Assembly (NCBI GenBank): GCA_036924285.1
Contig: JAYKYS010000007.1
Span: 14,632,001 to 14,696,000, forward strand
From: Asterella californica
Lineage: Eukaryota > Streptophyta > Marchantiopsida > Marchantiales > Aytoniaceae
Length of the DNA stretch: 64,000 nt
Direction: 5' to 3'
In this document: one piece after another, positions 12,301-24,000 of the stretch
Position numbering within the stretch: the first letter of the stretch is position 1
Layout: every line of letters starts with the position of its first letter
Notes under the pieces: generated by a model
What the model was told of the DNA's origin: nothing
The model's database searches: none
The model's input: only the letters and a program-made list of their open reading frames with translations
Made by a program: the position numbers and the translations under genes

Positions 12301-15300
12301 ATGAATAGGCCACCTGGAAGTCCAATGCTCAGGCCCCAACTAGCTTCATTACCGGTACCATCTATGGCTCCGTTGCCACCACCACCACCATTTAGACCAG
12401 GCATCGACAATCCTGCAGTTCTCGGGCCGCCAAATGGTGGTTTTGATGATGGCTCTTGCTCCAGAGATCAAGGAAGAGTGGACAGGAAGGGTGGTCCTTT
12501 ACGTAGGGAAGGTGGTGGTGGCGGTATAGGCCCTGGTGACCCTTGGAGGGGTGTAAATATGGGGAACTGGAACTCGAGAAATCAAGGCCCTTTGCCTGGA
12601 AATGCCTTTCCGCCATTCCCTCCACAATTTGTCCCACATCCTTCATCTGCAGGAGCGGGTTTTCCTGGTTTGGGCCAGCAGTTTCCTGTTCCTCCAATTT
12701 TTGCGGGTGGTGGGGGCCGACCTCCGATGGATATTGGGTTTGGAGGTAGGTTTATGGGTCCTGGGGGTCATATGGGCGAGAATGGAGACGGATTCCTTGG
12801 GCCTGGTCGTGGAGCTGGATGGCATGGACCTGGAGAAGGCGATGATGGTAGAGGTCCTCCGTTGATGGGACCAGTTGATGGATGGGATGGTCCACATGGA
12901 GATGAGAGACATAGACATGGTCGCATGGACTGGGACAGGGGACCCATGGGTGTCCGTGTTTGGGAACGAGATAGAGAGAGGGAACTATGGGAGGGACGTG
13001 TGAGGGATGGGGGTTCTGACTTTATGCCACTCCGGTCACAGATGGAACCTCCACTCCAAAATACAGCATTCCCGCCAAGTGGAAGTGGTTGGGTTATGCC
13101 CAGGGAGCCGCAAGTTCTGAATGATCTGAAGCCCCGACTGGAGCGACCTCCGTATGATATCCAAGAGTCAAAGCGCAAGGCTGACGGTGTGCCCCAAAAG
13201 ATGAAGATAGCAAAATCAAGTGGTAAAACACAGGTCGTGAGTGAAGGAAAGCGGAAAAAATATACAACTGCTGCAATGCAGTCCGTTCTCACTCAGCTGC
13301 ACATCTCACCTGAACTTGCAGGATCAGACCTCTACAACAAGTTCAGGGCCCTACTACCTGTATCAGATTCTGATAAGGAAATGCAGGAAGCTGAGGAGGA
13401 AGATTTAGCCTCTGATTCCACAGATAACGACCTCAGTATGGAAGTAGGTTACCACTACTTTGTATGCCAATCTTGTAATCTGTATTCTGTCTCCTGCTTT
13501 CTTTCCGGACTACTGTACTTTCAGGATCGTATAAGTTCGTTGTTTCATTATTGACTTCTGGATCAAACTGATCCTATATCTTCACGTATCTCAACATGAA
13601 AGTCCCCACCTTTACAAACCTTCGAGACGTACTGCTAAAGTCATGGGACTTCAGACATGGTTTATTGGATAGCCGTAACACTCTAGCGATGTCTTGATCC
13701 CGGAGATATGAGATGTCTTAGAACATATGTGTTTCCGTACATATTCCTGACAAATTCCGTTACAAAAAATGGTAATTTTGACTCTGATTCAGTCCGTCCT
13801 TTACTTGCTATGTTCCTCTCTGGTTTTGCATTCCTCGGGGTTAGTTCTTGCATTTAGCTGCAAACCACTATACCGCCGTTGGGTGCAAAAATAAGGTGAA
13901 CAGTTTTAGAGTAGTAGCGTAGTTTTACTGTGGGTTACTTACTTCTGGGTCAACAATTACGGATTACCTTCAGTTTACGTGGGTAGTGTTACATTGCGCT
14001 GCTATTCATATAGATCGGCATATACGAGTATGCTGAATTTCGAATCCACGGGCCGCCTTAACTGTATATGGTTAGGTCGTGCATCGCACTGCGAGCAGCA
14101 TATAGACCGGCACATACCAGCAGATATATGTGAAGTTGTAGCTGCGCGGGACTCTGTCGGTAACCGCAACTTATCAGAGTGCTAGGTCTGTGGAATCCGT
14201 TTTCATTAACGTTCTAGCCAATCCATGTAGTAGGTGTCTAAGATTCGAACTTGTGTCGTCCTTCAGGTAGACACTGAGGGTGAAGCTCTAGTCTCGGCCC
14301 CAAAACTGCTTCCGAAGCTTCTGCCCCGCCTCCCGGAAGGTGTGTTTGAGGTATGTACAATCCCTATATCTGCTGTTGCAGAACCGGGTGTGCTTTGCAT
14401 ATATGTTTTTCTAGGAAATGCTGAAGTTGTGCATGTCAGCTTGACATACGTAAGTGAGTTACTTACGTCAGTTAACTCATCTTTTTCTCAGCCATTTCTA
14501 GAACTGTCGTCGTGTGCGGAGATCGTCAAGCCATTTCCAACCTCTCGGTCTTTCGAAGACTCGACCCTCCTTTCTACTCTCCCTGTGGTCAAGTTCTGGC
14601 TGTTTTTGGCGAATTAAGTTTATTATCTTCATCGGGCTACCGTCCCGCAGGATAAAAAGCACAAGGAGACTTAAGTAAGCTTTATCATTACGTAAATCCA
14701 AGATCATGGACCGAAATACATAACCTCAAGATCGGCTGGTATCTAAGCTACTTGCTTGTTGCGGTGCTCAACGGTCATGGTCCCCAGTATATCCTGTTAT
14801 GACTCTAGGTTCTGTAGGTTCCATAATTTTTGAGTTACCCCAGGTGCGTGTGGGTAGTTCTTGCATTGGCTACTATCTTCATGCAACGGCATATATCCTG
14901 TTAGGACTATGATACCTCTTCCTTACGGTTGCTGTGATCAGAGTTCTCGCCAATTCGCTCGCATGTCATGGATACTCTTTCTTCACTCTTTCTTCATATC
15001 TCTGCCCAGGGCGTTCTGCTCTGTCACTAATTTGGAACACTGTTGGGTCGCTGTCTCTGTCAAAGAATGTTTTCTTGCGCTACGCTTCGATCAGCTTGCG
15101 TCATCTTATACAAGTTATCTATATTCTTTCTCCTGATATATGGGAATGTGCTTTCTCCAGACAAATGGGTAAGCACATTACCGTATTTCCGGGAAAGTAT
15201 TTCCGGAAACATCCTGATCCGTGGGCAGACCATTTCGCTAAATTAGTGGACAGTGTAGTATACCATTCACCCCATCTTTTTACTTCCAATGTATTTCTCT

Positions 15301-17755
15301 GGGTTAAAATTCACGGGTTACCCTATTTGTATGTGGGTAAGTTCTTGCATCGCACCGTTAATCATATAACAGGCATAAATCCAAGATCGGGTTCTTCTCT
15401 TTGCTGGGCTAGCGGAGTTGATTACAGCTTATTGCCATTAAAGAAGTTCCTACCCGAAGTGAAGTCTGGGTTGAATAGTCCTTTACACCGTCTCTCATAC
15501 GTCATTGCTTTGTCTCGGTACTGGCATGATGGGAACAGGCTGCTATTCGAGTGTACAGGAAGCCAGAGAGGGAGATGAAGCTGCAAAGGTCAAAAATGGG
15601 CTCCTTCGTGATGCCTTTTGATCCTGCCACCATTAAGCTCCCTGCAATTAAAATGGAACTTCGGAGTGACCTCTCAGTTGTAGCTCATGACCAATCTCTC
15701 GCTTCTGAGGCTGTAACACTGTCGCAGTTGCAAGATGATGTGGATGCTCCTGTTGCGACGCAGCAGGACATACATAATCCAGATGCAGGAACAAGGGCAT
15801 ATCTGTCGGTGGTCGGTGTGGGTGAGGTCGTAGAAGATAAGAGTGGGAGTTTTGGATTAGATGCACGTTTCGGAACTTCTCAACACACATGCCGGGAAGG
15901 AGATATGGATACATCTTCTGATATTTACAAGCATGAGCTTGGTGAGTATAGGGATAAGGACGAGGATGTAGCTGTGCTTTACAAGGTCAATGCATCTGTG
16001 GTTGCCGAATTCGAAGACAGAGAAGGAGCTGCCGCGGAGGAGGAATTTCTGCCGTCGCATGTGGAGGTTGCCGAGTATAGTGACAGGGAGTTCGAAACTG
16101 AGATGGAAGACACCTTGGAGGAGGTCCAGCTCCTCCAAGGAGTGGCAGGTGGAGAAGAGACTCGTCAGAATTCTGAGCTAGTTGCAGCGGAAGAAGTTCA
16201 GCAGGGAGGTTCAGTAGCCGAAGGAATTACCATCCAGAACAGTGTCTGCATGGAACTGGAGATGGCTCAACTTGCATACGCAGGTATTGAAGATATTCAG
16301 GGGAACAAAGTCTGTACCGAAGCGGAGGAGAGTTTGCCAGGATATAGAGGTCGTGGAGGATCCCGGGCTGGTAACAACGTTTATGTAGAATCCGATAATG
16401 TTTCTGGGAATTATGCAGTTGCGGATGAGTATCGGGCCGAGAAACGCGTTTGCATCGGAGCGGCAGAGGTGCAGCTGGAAGATCCCGTAGCTGGTCAAGA
16501 GATTCAGGTTGAAGATAACCTTTTCTCCGAAGCTGAGGATGTTCAGCTGGGAGGTGACGTTGCCGACGAGGTTGCGGTTGAGAAAAATGTCATCCCGTTG
16601 TTGGAAGAGGCCCAGCAAGGAGATTTTACTGAGGAAATCCTCTCTGGAAGCAACGCGTCCTCGGAGACACAGACTGTTCAACGGAAAGGTACAGCCGCGG
16701 TTGCGACTTGCGAGAGTGATGTCGCTCTAGATGTACAAGGATCGGACGACGTGACTACTGAGAGAGAACCCATATTAGAGCAAGCTCAGGTGACTCTAGA
16801 CGAAGTCAAAAGTCCATCAGCTGAAGTAGAGAACTCTCGGCTTGAAGAAGGTGCAAGCAATACAGATCATGAGGATGAGATTTACCCACGAACAGATTCT
16901 TTAGATAATGTAAATAGTCTTGTGGAAAGACACTATGGCGCTCTGGATTGTTGTGACGATGTTAAGCCAGACAACGAGGCTGTACTAGTACAGGAGGAAG
17001 AGGTTGTTGGAAGAGAAGGTAGAGTTGAATTGGAGGTCTTCCTTTCATCTGAAGTTGGTTTAGAAAGCAGTGTTACTGAAGAAGCTTATGATGGACAGTC
17101 AGCAGGCAAGGACTCGACTGAAATCTTACCGGAAGCTTCAGTGTGTGAGGATGGAAGAGAAGCAGGAGGGGACACTTCGGTCCGTGAGGATAATATGGAC
17201 GCTCAGTGTACTCCTATAATGGTAGAAATGCTGGAGAGGAAGGCAGAGGCTTCAGAAGTCATGGTTGACACTTCAGAGGAAGATATAACTCAGATGGAGG
17301 AGGCTGCTGATGACGCGAGGTTGAATAGAGAGTGCGGAAACGAGGGACTCCAGCTGGCCAAACACCGTGATGCAATGCAGGTGTCGGACAACGTGCAGGT
17401 CAGTGACTTGACTGCAGAATTTCCGAGTGCTGTTGTTGTGGAGCCGGAACATAGGTTGGAAAGCAACGGCAAGTTGAAGGAAATCGAGGAGGAGAATTCT
17501 TCAGCGCACGGACAGGAGACACCTGTCACAGTAGTGGAGGTACAAGAACCCCATCCAAGGGAGCTTAGAAAACGAAGGGCCAGTAGTCGCCTCTTGGCTA
17601 ATGCTGAGGCTCATGCCCAACAGGAGGCAGCACAGGGTCAAGGGTCAGTGGGGGTTAAGAACAGAGGAGGTGGTAAGGGGGCTGGGAAGAGGGCTGCTAA
17701 GGGCACCACTAGAACATCTCAGCGCCGTTCCAAGCGCAGAGGAAGTACACATTGA
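9367..17755 (+). CDS. Large Arg/Glu-rich, Gly/Pro-rich and acidic nuclear-type protein, At5g53440-like (5' exons not found)
   Basis: Four exons join in phase: 9367-9976, 11496-13443, 14267-14350, 15539-17755 (stop TGA). They give at least 1,618 residues. Splice sites seen: ctcag/AG, CCAG/gtat, cacag/A, GAA/gtaggt, ttcag/G, GAG/gtatgt, aacag/G. Order of regions: an Arg/Asp/Glu-rich charged block opening with WKIQEDLRNVELEKELENR and suited to coiled coil; SR- and SP-type dipeptides; a Pro/Gly/Phe-rich block; a short conserved-looking motif LHISPELAGSDLY; then a very acidic exon ending in a basic tail rich in Arg, Lys and Gly. The composition and the LHISPELAGSDLY block recall the plant At5g53440 family (sometimes labelled LOW or BCLAF1/THRAP3-like, nuclear RNA-linked). 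That is from memory, and molecular function is not established. The exon at 9367 starts in mid-codon, so N-terminal exons must lie upstream, but I could not identify any. The alternative acceptor at 15558 gives a stop within about 20 codons, which is why 15538/15539 was chosen. Confidence 0.75.
10195..10262 (+). repeat. Intronic repeat family, copy 1 (intron 1)
   Basis: This shares the core gtagttctggcattgcagtgc and the trailing ccggcacata with five other sites in introns 2 and 3 of the same gene (13839, 13966, 14047, 14832, 15314). The consensus is roughly: a ggttacc-like start, then gtgggtagttcttgcattgc, ctgc, catata and ccggcata. Confidence 0.6.
11140..11204. repeat. Perfect 28-bp inverted repeat with 9-nt loop inside intron 1
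   Basis: The left arm 11140-11167 (starting caggacataaaccacaagc) is the exact reverse complement of 11177-11204, with the 9-nt loop ctcaagcca between them. The flanks pair weakly further out (ggcag with ctgcc). A perfect stem inside an otherwise diverged intron implies a recent origin or selection. It could be a young small-RNA hairpin or a small foldback transposon. I do not recognise the arm as a known miRNA. Confidence 0.9.
13839..14120 (+). repeat. Intronic repeat family, copies 2-4 (intron 2)
   Basis: Three degenerate copies in one 823-bp intron: ggttagttcttgcatttagctgc at 13839, a copy at 13966-14030 with gtgggtagtgttacattgcgc, and one at 14047-14120 with ggttaggtcgtgcatcgcac. The last two end in tatagatcggcatata and tatagaccggcacata. 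They are spaced about 80-130 bp apart. Confidence 0.6.
14832..15383 (+). repeat. Intronic repeat family, copies 5-6 (intron 3)
   Basis: The copy at 14832-14900 reads gagttacc, then gtgggtagttcttgcattgg and cggcatatat. The copy at 15314-15383 reads gggttacc, then gtgggtaagttcttgcatcg, catataacaggcataa. They are the best preserved members of the family, about 480 bp apart in the same intron. Confidence 0.6.
16118..16700 (+). repeat. Degenerate 22-24-residue peptide repeat in the acidic exon (about 8-9 copies)
   Basis: The translated last exon of the At5g53440-like gene can be laid out in units of 22-24 residues. Each starts with a motif like AEEVQ followed by a Gly- and Val-rich stretch and a short Asn- or Lys-containing end. 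Examples are AEEVQQGGSVAEG, AAEVQLEDPVAGQE, AEDVQLGGDVADEV and LEEAQQGDFTEE. The corresponding DNA has a period of 66-72 nt. It is acidic throughout and probably disordered or weakly helical. Confidence 0.65.
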
Positions 17756-20753
17756 AACGTTTTAAGTATTTTTTGCCAGTTTGTGTCCCCTCTTATCATT
17801 TTTCAGCAGCGTGGGCGTCTGGAATGGAATAGTCTTTCATGTTGTGTTCATATCAGCTTCCTCCCAGTTTTCGGTGTTATAGTTTGGGGTCACTGGTCAT
17901 CCATTTTGCACCACGGGATTGGTTTCCTGAAGAACACCGTGCAGTTACGATTGTTTTGAGTTCTTTGCGGGTCTGTTTTGGTGTTACCTTTTCTCGCTTG
18001 TTTTCAGTACAACATCTGAGATGGACAGTATCCGTACTTTTGCTCTCTGTATCAGCGGTGGCACACGATGGTGCTGATGATTGAAAGCGTCGCGTCTAAC
18101 CTACGAGCCCGCAGGAAACACTAGATGTTCCTTGAGCATCTTTTTAAGTTATCGGGGTTTCTACCTTTTAACTTCCACTACCCTGTCTTTCGTATATGTC
18201 ATACTTGCCTAATGAAAATAAGATTGAACTCGTGAAATATTTGCCTGCCGGAGAAGGCTTCCGCTCTGAAATGGAAGAAGTCAAGCAATTGGGTGGACTC
18301 GTGCGTACTAGCATGAAGTGCCGTGCCGTATAATATTAGGCGCTATATTTCATATGTAAGCAACAAGTGCAGGCTCGCACTTTTTGAGGGGGACGAAAGG
18401 ATGTGGCAGTTAAGAACGTCATCTACAGCAAGAACATAACGTGTTTTTTGGGGCACTAAAAGGGTTTATTTTCTGACTTCATCGACGAGATGAGCAATTT
18501 TTGTCTGAAGTTTATCTGAGGAGCTTGCCATCTGATTGAACCAGGTTTGGAAGCTGTTGATTTCATCTCAAAGAAAAGATGTCGATGCTTTAAACCATCC
18601 AGAAGTTTGGAAGTCTTCAAGCACGTGACGAGGATAAGGCGCAAAGTAAAGGAAGGACGCGAGAAATGAGACACATCTAGTTTGGTCAACTGTGACTCTT
18701 CTTAGAATATAACGGGCAGCAGATGCAGGAAGATGCCACCAAGGTAGTGGGTCAGCTAGTACCTAATTCAAGGTAAGTGTTCTTAGAGGGGTGGCAAGAG
18801 AATACTGGGCAACGGGAATTCGGAGGCAGCAAAGAGTTGGAAGCTGATAAACCTCAAATGTGTTTTCAGTCGACAAAAGGAAAGCAGGTTACTTTGAGGC
18901 AGGGTGTGAAGCTCCGTTTACTCCATTTCCTCGCATGTGACGGCGCATGAAGTCGAACTCCCGACCAGACGAAGTTTTCCTCGTCCATGTCACTGTCCTG
19001 TTAGATACACAGAGTGTAAGTCGATCTGAAGGAGGTCAACTTGCGGTTAAGCGTAAAGAAGACTCGGTTCTGGCCTTGAGAGAATGGAGATGAACAAAGA
19101 TAGACGGAGCAATCTACCAACTTGCTCTGGTCCTAATCCAACATGGACGAGTGAGGACATTTTACTAATATTGCTGTGTGCCGACTCGAGTCGAAACTGT
19201 GTCTTGCAAGTCAGTGACTGACATCGGTTCAAGCATTTGAGCTGCAGTAGCATTCTGCGGGTTAGTCTGAGGAAGCTCAGTAGGTTTTTGCTGCCGTGTG
19301 ACATGGACCGAACCTGTACTGTATGTTTGAAGCAAATTTTCTTGGCGCAATTTTATACTTCTTTAAGTGGCGCTTGCAAATCTGTTGTTTAGGCTCCAGT
19401 TTGCCTTTTTGTACGTTGGTTGCCAAGGATTGAGTGCTTCTTGCTTCTCGAACTCTTGGTTTCACGGCGATTGCTGTACTTTTGCGGCCGAATACCGGAC
19501 CGGAATGTCCAGCCGAAACGTATGAGCAGCAGGATTTAGGTCAGGAGAGGTGACGTTGGATACCGTCTCCGAGAATGCTTGACCTTTACTAAATCGCAAA
19601 TCAAACTCGCTCCGGTTGACGTGAAAACCTGCGAACAGGGAGCACGCTTCAGGAAGCCTTATCTGGGCTTTGGCTGGAATGCAAACGTGCTTGCATGGTT
19701 GATAAATTCTAACATCTGTTGAGGGTCCGAGGGCTCAGGCAGTTATGAAGTTCATGTTGTTTTTGTTGTAAAACTCCTTCCTGTCGCTTTAATCTGCGTC
19801 GTGTATGTTTAAGGATAGGTTGAATAGAAGCAGAAATCTGGGTTGAAGTTCCACGAGGTGACTAATAGAGGGTGTGAAAGTTAGTAACCTTTCTCAAAGA
19901 TTCTCCCTCCCACGTAACTCCTCCAGTCGTACCTTGGTAATTGTTTCTTGCGTTCACATCCGCAAGGAAATGCTCGCGAGTGTTTTCTTAACGGTTATTT
20001 AATCAATTTGTTTGTTTTTTTTAGTGAAATATTTTTACGCGGAGTAATTATCTTGAGTGTCATAACTGAACAAAACATTTGTTGAAAAACTGCTTGCGTC
20101 CCCTGAAAGTCTGGGGCCTTTTGCATGTCAACCTTCTTAGGGATGAGTCTCTTAGGTCGAGTCACAAGCGCGATCAGACTCAGTTGCACTTCCATTCAGA
20201 ATAACTGTTGTGATATTTATGATTTTTTTCCTCTCCTCCGTTGAAGAATATTTCCCTCGTAACTTTGACACCCCTTAATATGTAAATCTGCTCGATCAGT
20301 ACTGCTGCTACTATGGTGCTAATGTTGTTACTTACTTTTCATCTGCGGAAGTGCTATGTTTCATTCTCAGTTGGCTGCTTTATGTAGTTGGAATCTTCTT
20401 GAAAAGTGCTAACAAAGAGTTCCAAACTTAAGGACGAAGATTCTTCTCCAGGTAAAAGAATATTTTCCATAATTCAGTCTTGGAAGTAAGAAAGAGGTTT
20501 GTTTTTCCAAGTTTGTCGAGGATCCATAAATAGTTCCAGAATCCATAAATTGAGTCCCAAGAGTGTTTAGCGGAAAATGGGAAGTCCAGAAAACCTTCTC
20601 TTGAATTAAATTTTGGGGTTTTTGCATTTAATTCAGACTATGTTTTATGAATTCATAAATTTTATAGTTGTAACGATGAATTCTTAACTTGAGTGATGTC
20701 TGTTTTCGAATGCTTAGAGATATTGAGTCCGCACAAGCGAACAAAATACGTTA
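17756..20753. other. 3' flank and intergenic region
   Basis: The first few hundred bases should be the 3' UTR of the At5g53440-like gene. The candidate poly(A) region near 18200-18240 is not decisive. Beyond that there is no frame with domain signal on either strand. It contains the 39-bp segment shared with 36.9 kb. Confidence 0.5.
20090..20128 (-). repeat. 39-bp segment identical (inverted) to 36881-36919
   Basis: The reverse complement of 20090-20128 is identical, base for base, to 36881-36919 (begins acatgcaaaaggccccag). The sequence on both sides is unrelated at the two sites. Both copies keep an open frame reading MQKAPDFQGTQA. The 36.9-kb copy sits next to mitochondrial rpl2 DNA, so this may be a second small organelle-derived scrap or a shared mobile fragment. 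Confidence 0.85.
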
Positions 20754-21050
20754 ATATTGATCTATTCTAAAAAATAATAATAAAAAGAAAATTTTGCTGG
20801 TCTTCACAAGTGAACGAAAAACATTGATGAACAAGTGAAACACATAGTAAAAAACACGTTGATTGATTAACAAATAAAACACATAGTTAAGAAACACATT
20901 GATATTGATCTATTTTAAAAAATAATAATAAAATGTAAATTTCACTGGTCTTCACAAGTGAACGGAATACATTGCTGAACAAATGAAACACATAGTCAAA
21001 AAACATATTGGTTAATTAACAAATGAAACACATAGTCAATAAACATAATG
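20754..21050 (+). repeat. Tandem duplication, about 148-bp unit
   Basis: Unit 1 starts at 20754 and unit 2 at 20902 (atattgatctatt). They share the blocks taaaaaataataataaaa, ctggtcttcacaagtgaacg and aaacacatagt. A shorter repeated block (aacaaatgaaacacatag) also recurs inside the units. The copies have diverged by substitutions and small indels. Confidence 0.8.
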
Positions 21051-24000
21051 ATAGACTAGAGAAATACATAGCTGAAGGAGTACATTGATGAACAAATCAC
21101 TGTACCTAGTATCAAAGATCGGTAGCTGAGATATGAGAAGACCAAGATGTTATGTGAGTTTCTTGTGTAAAAAGTGAATAAATGATGACAAAATTGAGAA
21201 TCTTAGAATATTTCTTTATTTTTGTGAGTAATTTAATGTCAATCTTGTATAAATAGGTTATGTAAGTGTTTTCAATTAAGGACCCAAGTTTCATGCTGAT
21301 ATGTACCTTAGAGATGAAAATAGAACTTGTTGAAGTTACTAGGGTGTTGAAATACATCATTTTTACGACAATTTTACAAGTAGAGTGTAACTTTCAGAGT
21401 TTAGACTTTGCAAAGAGAGACATGTGAGTGTATCTCGCTGTAAAGTTTTAGAGAGAGTGAGTAACCAGAATTATATCTACTGAGTGTAAAAAATTTCCAG
21501 AAAGTTGTTATCCCGTCTTTAGAGAGCAATAGCTACAACAATTTCTCATTTTTCTTATTGGAAGTGGATCAATTTGTAAATTTAGGTCTTAACGGTGCTA
21601 TTTTATAAATTATGACAACCAAAAAGTTTCATCTTTCCCCAAGAGCAGTTCTCGTCTTACGACAATGATAAGTGAACCTACGACATGGAAGAATTCTCAA
21701 TCAATCGGACGAACATGTTGAACCGATCAGGAACAAGATTCTCAAGGATCGTTGAATAAGTAGAAAGTAATGAAGATTAGTGCAACAATAATAGCTAGAA
21801 TGTTGAGACGGATTCTAAAAGTCAGATCGAGAAGTTCTTGCTAGAATTTCACGAAAATATATTCAAACTCAGATCACTCTGAAGATGGAAAAACATAGAA
21901 GAACATTAGAGAGAGCGAAGACTACAATAAGAATAGGTTGAAGAATTATAATACATGATAGATTAACTATAATAATTTACTTCTTAATCTCTAGAATAGA
22001 CAAAACAAATAGCTCCGCCTTTCATGGAAATGACGAAGCTATATGTTAGTGATTTTCTGGATCCTTCCGATTTTCACAACGCTCTATACGTCCATTCTCA
22101 CTATTTCCTTACACTTTCCGGTTTTCACCACGACTCTATCCGTACGTTTAGATACACGACAAAAACTCCTCTCTTCCTTGCCGGTTTTCACTATCGACGA
22201 ATAACAGTAATAATATTGAATGGCATGATGGGCAGGTTAGAAGGCAGTGGGTCGGGCCGGTTAACAGTCGCTCACCGGACCATGCAATGTAATTTGACCG
22301 TCCTCGTAATTCAGCGTCGCGGGCTCAACCCGGTTCTTTCTCCGAAGAAAACTGTGTCTGTTACTGAAAACAGTCAATGCTTATTAACAGGTATCTCTCA
22401 GGAAAGGAAGTGTGCGCACATTGCAGATGTTTCAACTCTTGAAAAACGCGTTGCAGACTCCTGTGTGCCGTCAGAATAGGGATGAAGGGGTCATGACAGC
22501 CAACGAACCGTCTGAACCCTTAAAATAAGTGATGGAGTAATTACTTTCAGTAACAGAAGCTGGCGAACAGGGGTACAAACGCTTCCTGATAGTTGGTGCA
22601 GCTAACTGTTGCTGGCTTGTCCTTGTTATAAATATTCTATATAAACCCTTCCAATCCACCGTGGCATGTATGCGCGACCTCCTCTATCGACGGGCAGATG
22701 AAAGCAAAGCGAAGTGCCACTGAAATCATAATTTATTTTTCTCAAACTATTCTTCCTTATGGCTGGCAGCTTATAAGATTTCTGGTGCGGAGGAGAACGA
22801 AATGAGGCGGCGTCATCATCTCCCGCATGACAAACACTTACTAAACTGGAACAGTTAGTTACTGTAAGCTGGGAATGGACAAATCATGCATGGTGCGCGA
22901 ACAGCAGCAGAAGAAGCAGCATCGATCATCATCCCTCAAGATAACAAGGACGAACGACGACGTTCCATCTTCCGGGTCCATACCTCTAGTGATATTACGA
23001 TAGACAAAAGTCGAGGATCGGAGGCGACGTTATGCACGCATGAGATGCGACAGCATACAACCTGCAGGACGATCCAAACTAATGACAAATGAATGAGGGA
23101 GTGCTGCAGCAGCGGCAGCATGATGCTGGCCAGTCCCACTGGACACTCCTCCCCTCTCACGCTTCCTTCCCTGCGCTTCGCTCATCGAAACATCCTGTGC
23201 TTCCCAGGCCGGCTGCCTGACCCCATGCATGCATGCAGAAAGCATTCCGGGTCCAATTGGCACTGACGGGGACTGGACTCGCCCTGAAACATGTTAAGTT
23301 CTACTGTACTGCCTGCTGCAGCTCATAAAGTATATGAAACGATACAAGAAAGAGGAATTTCAGCAAAATTCATAAGTGAAGTAGCTTCGGATTCTTCAGT
23401 GAGCTCATGGTTGGAGGTTGAAGGTCACATGCATGAATTTGGCCGTTGGTTCGTTTCGAGGATATTATCAGATTCTCATTTTGTTCGCTCATGCACGCAC
23501 CGAGAGAGAGAGGACAGTTCTAGACTACGCTGCTGAGTGCAGCAATTTGCAATCTACTCAAGAAATGACGGTTTGGTGTTCTCCCTTGGATATAGAAGAC
23601 TCTGAGCCAAAAGAGGGACTTGCACTTGTAATCTGTTTTTGGACAGGAAACTGATTGAAGGTGCAATGTCATACCCAGCCAGCCTAGGCCTGCCTGTTGC
23701 AGGTTTCATCTCTACGCTAAAGATAGGCAAGCAGGCTGTCCGTCCGTCATGATCAGGCGAAGTACACCTGGTAAAGCAGATGAAGTGAGCCAGTCCGTGC
23801 CTCAGTGCAGCTTGAGTAAACGTTTTGGAGTTCAGAGCTCATTGCCACAATTCATTCTACAATTGCTAGATACTAACTAAATATCTGCAGCGCGAGAGCA
23901 CAAGTATTTGACCATCACAGTGGCAAACATACCTATAGCGGGTATTAAATGCTCCGTCGCATCGCAGTCTGGGACAGCAAGCAAGCGGTCCGTAGAGTGC

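Noticed and set aside
12768..13292. 174-codon minus-strand frame opposite the large exon
   Set aside because: It is the shadow of the Gly/Pro-rich coding exon on the plus strand.
15559..15621. Alternative acceptor tacag at 15558 for the last exon of the At5g53440-like gene
   Set aside because: In the required phase it runs into a stop within about 20 codons, while the acceptor at 15538 opens a 739-codon frame.
22024..22479. 151-codon plus-strand frame with repeated ttttcac motifs
   Set aside because: No recognisable domain. The ttttcac/cgacgata motifs resemble a stretch near 57.5 kb only weakly, not enough to call a repeat.
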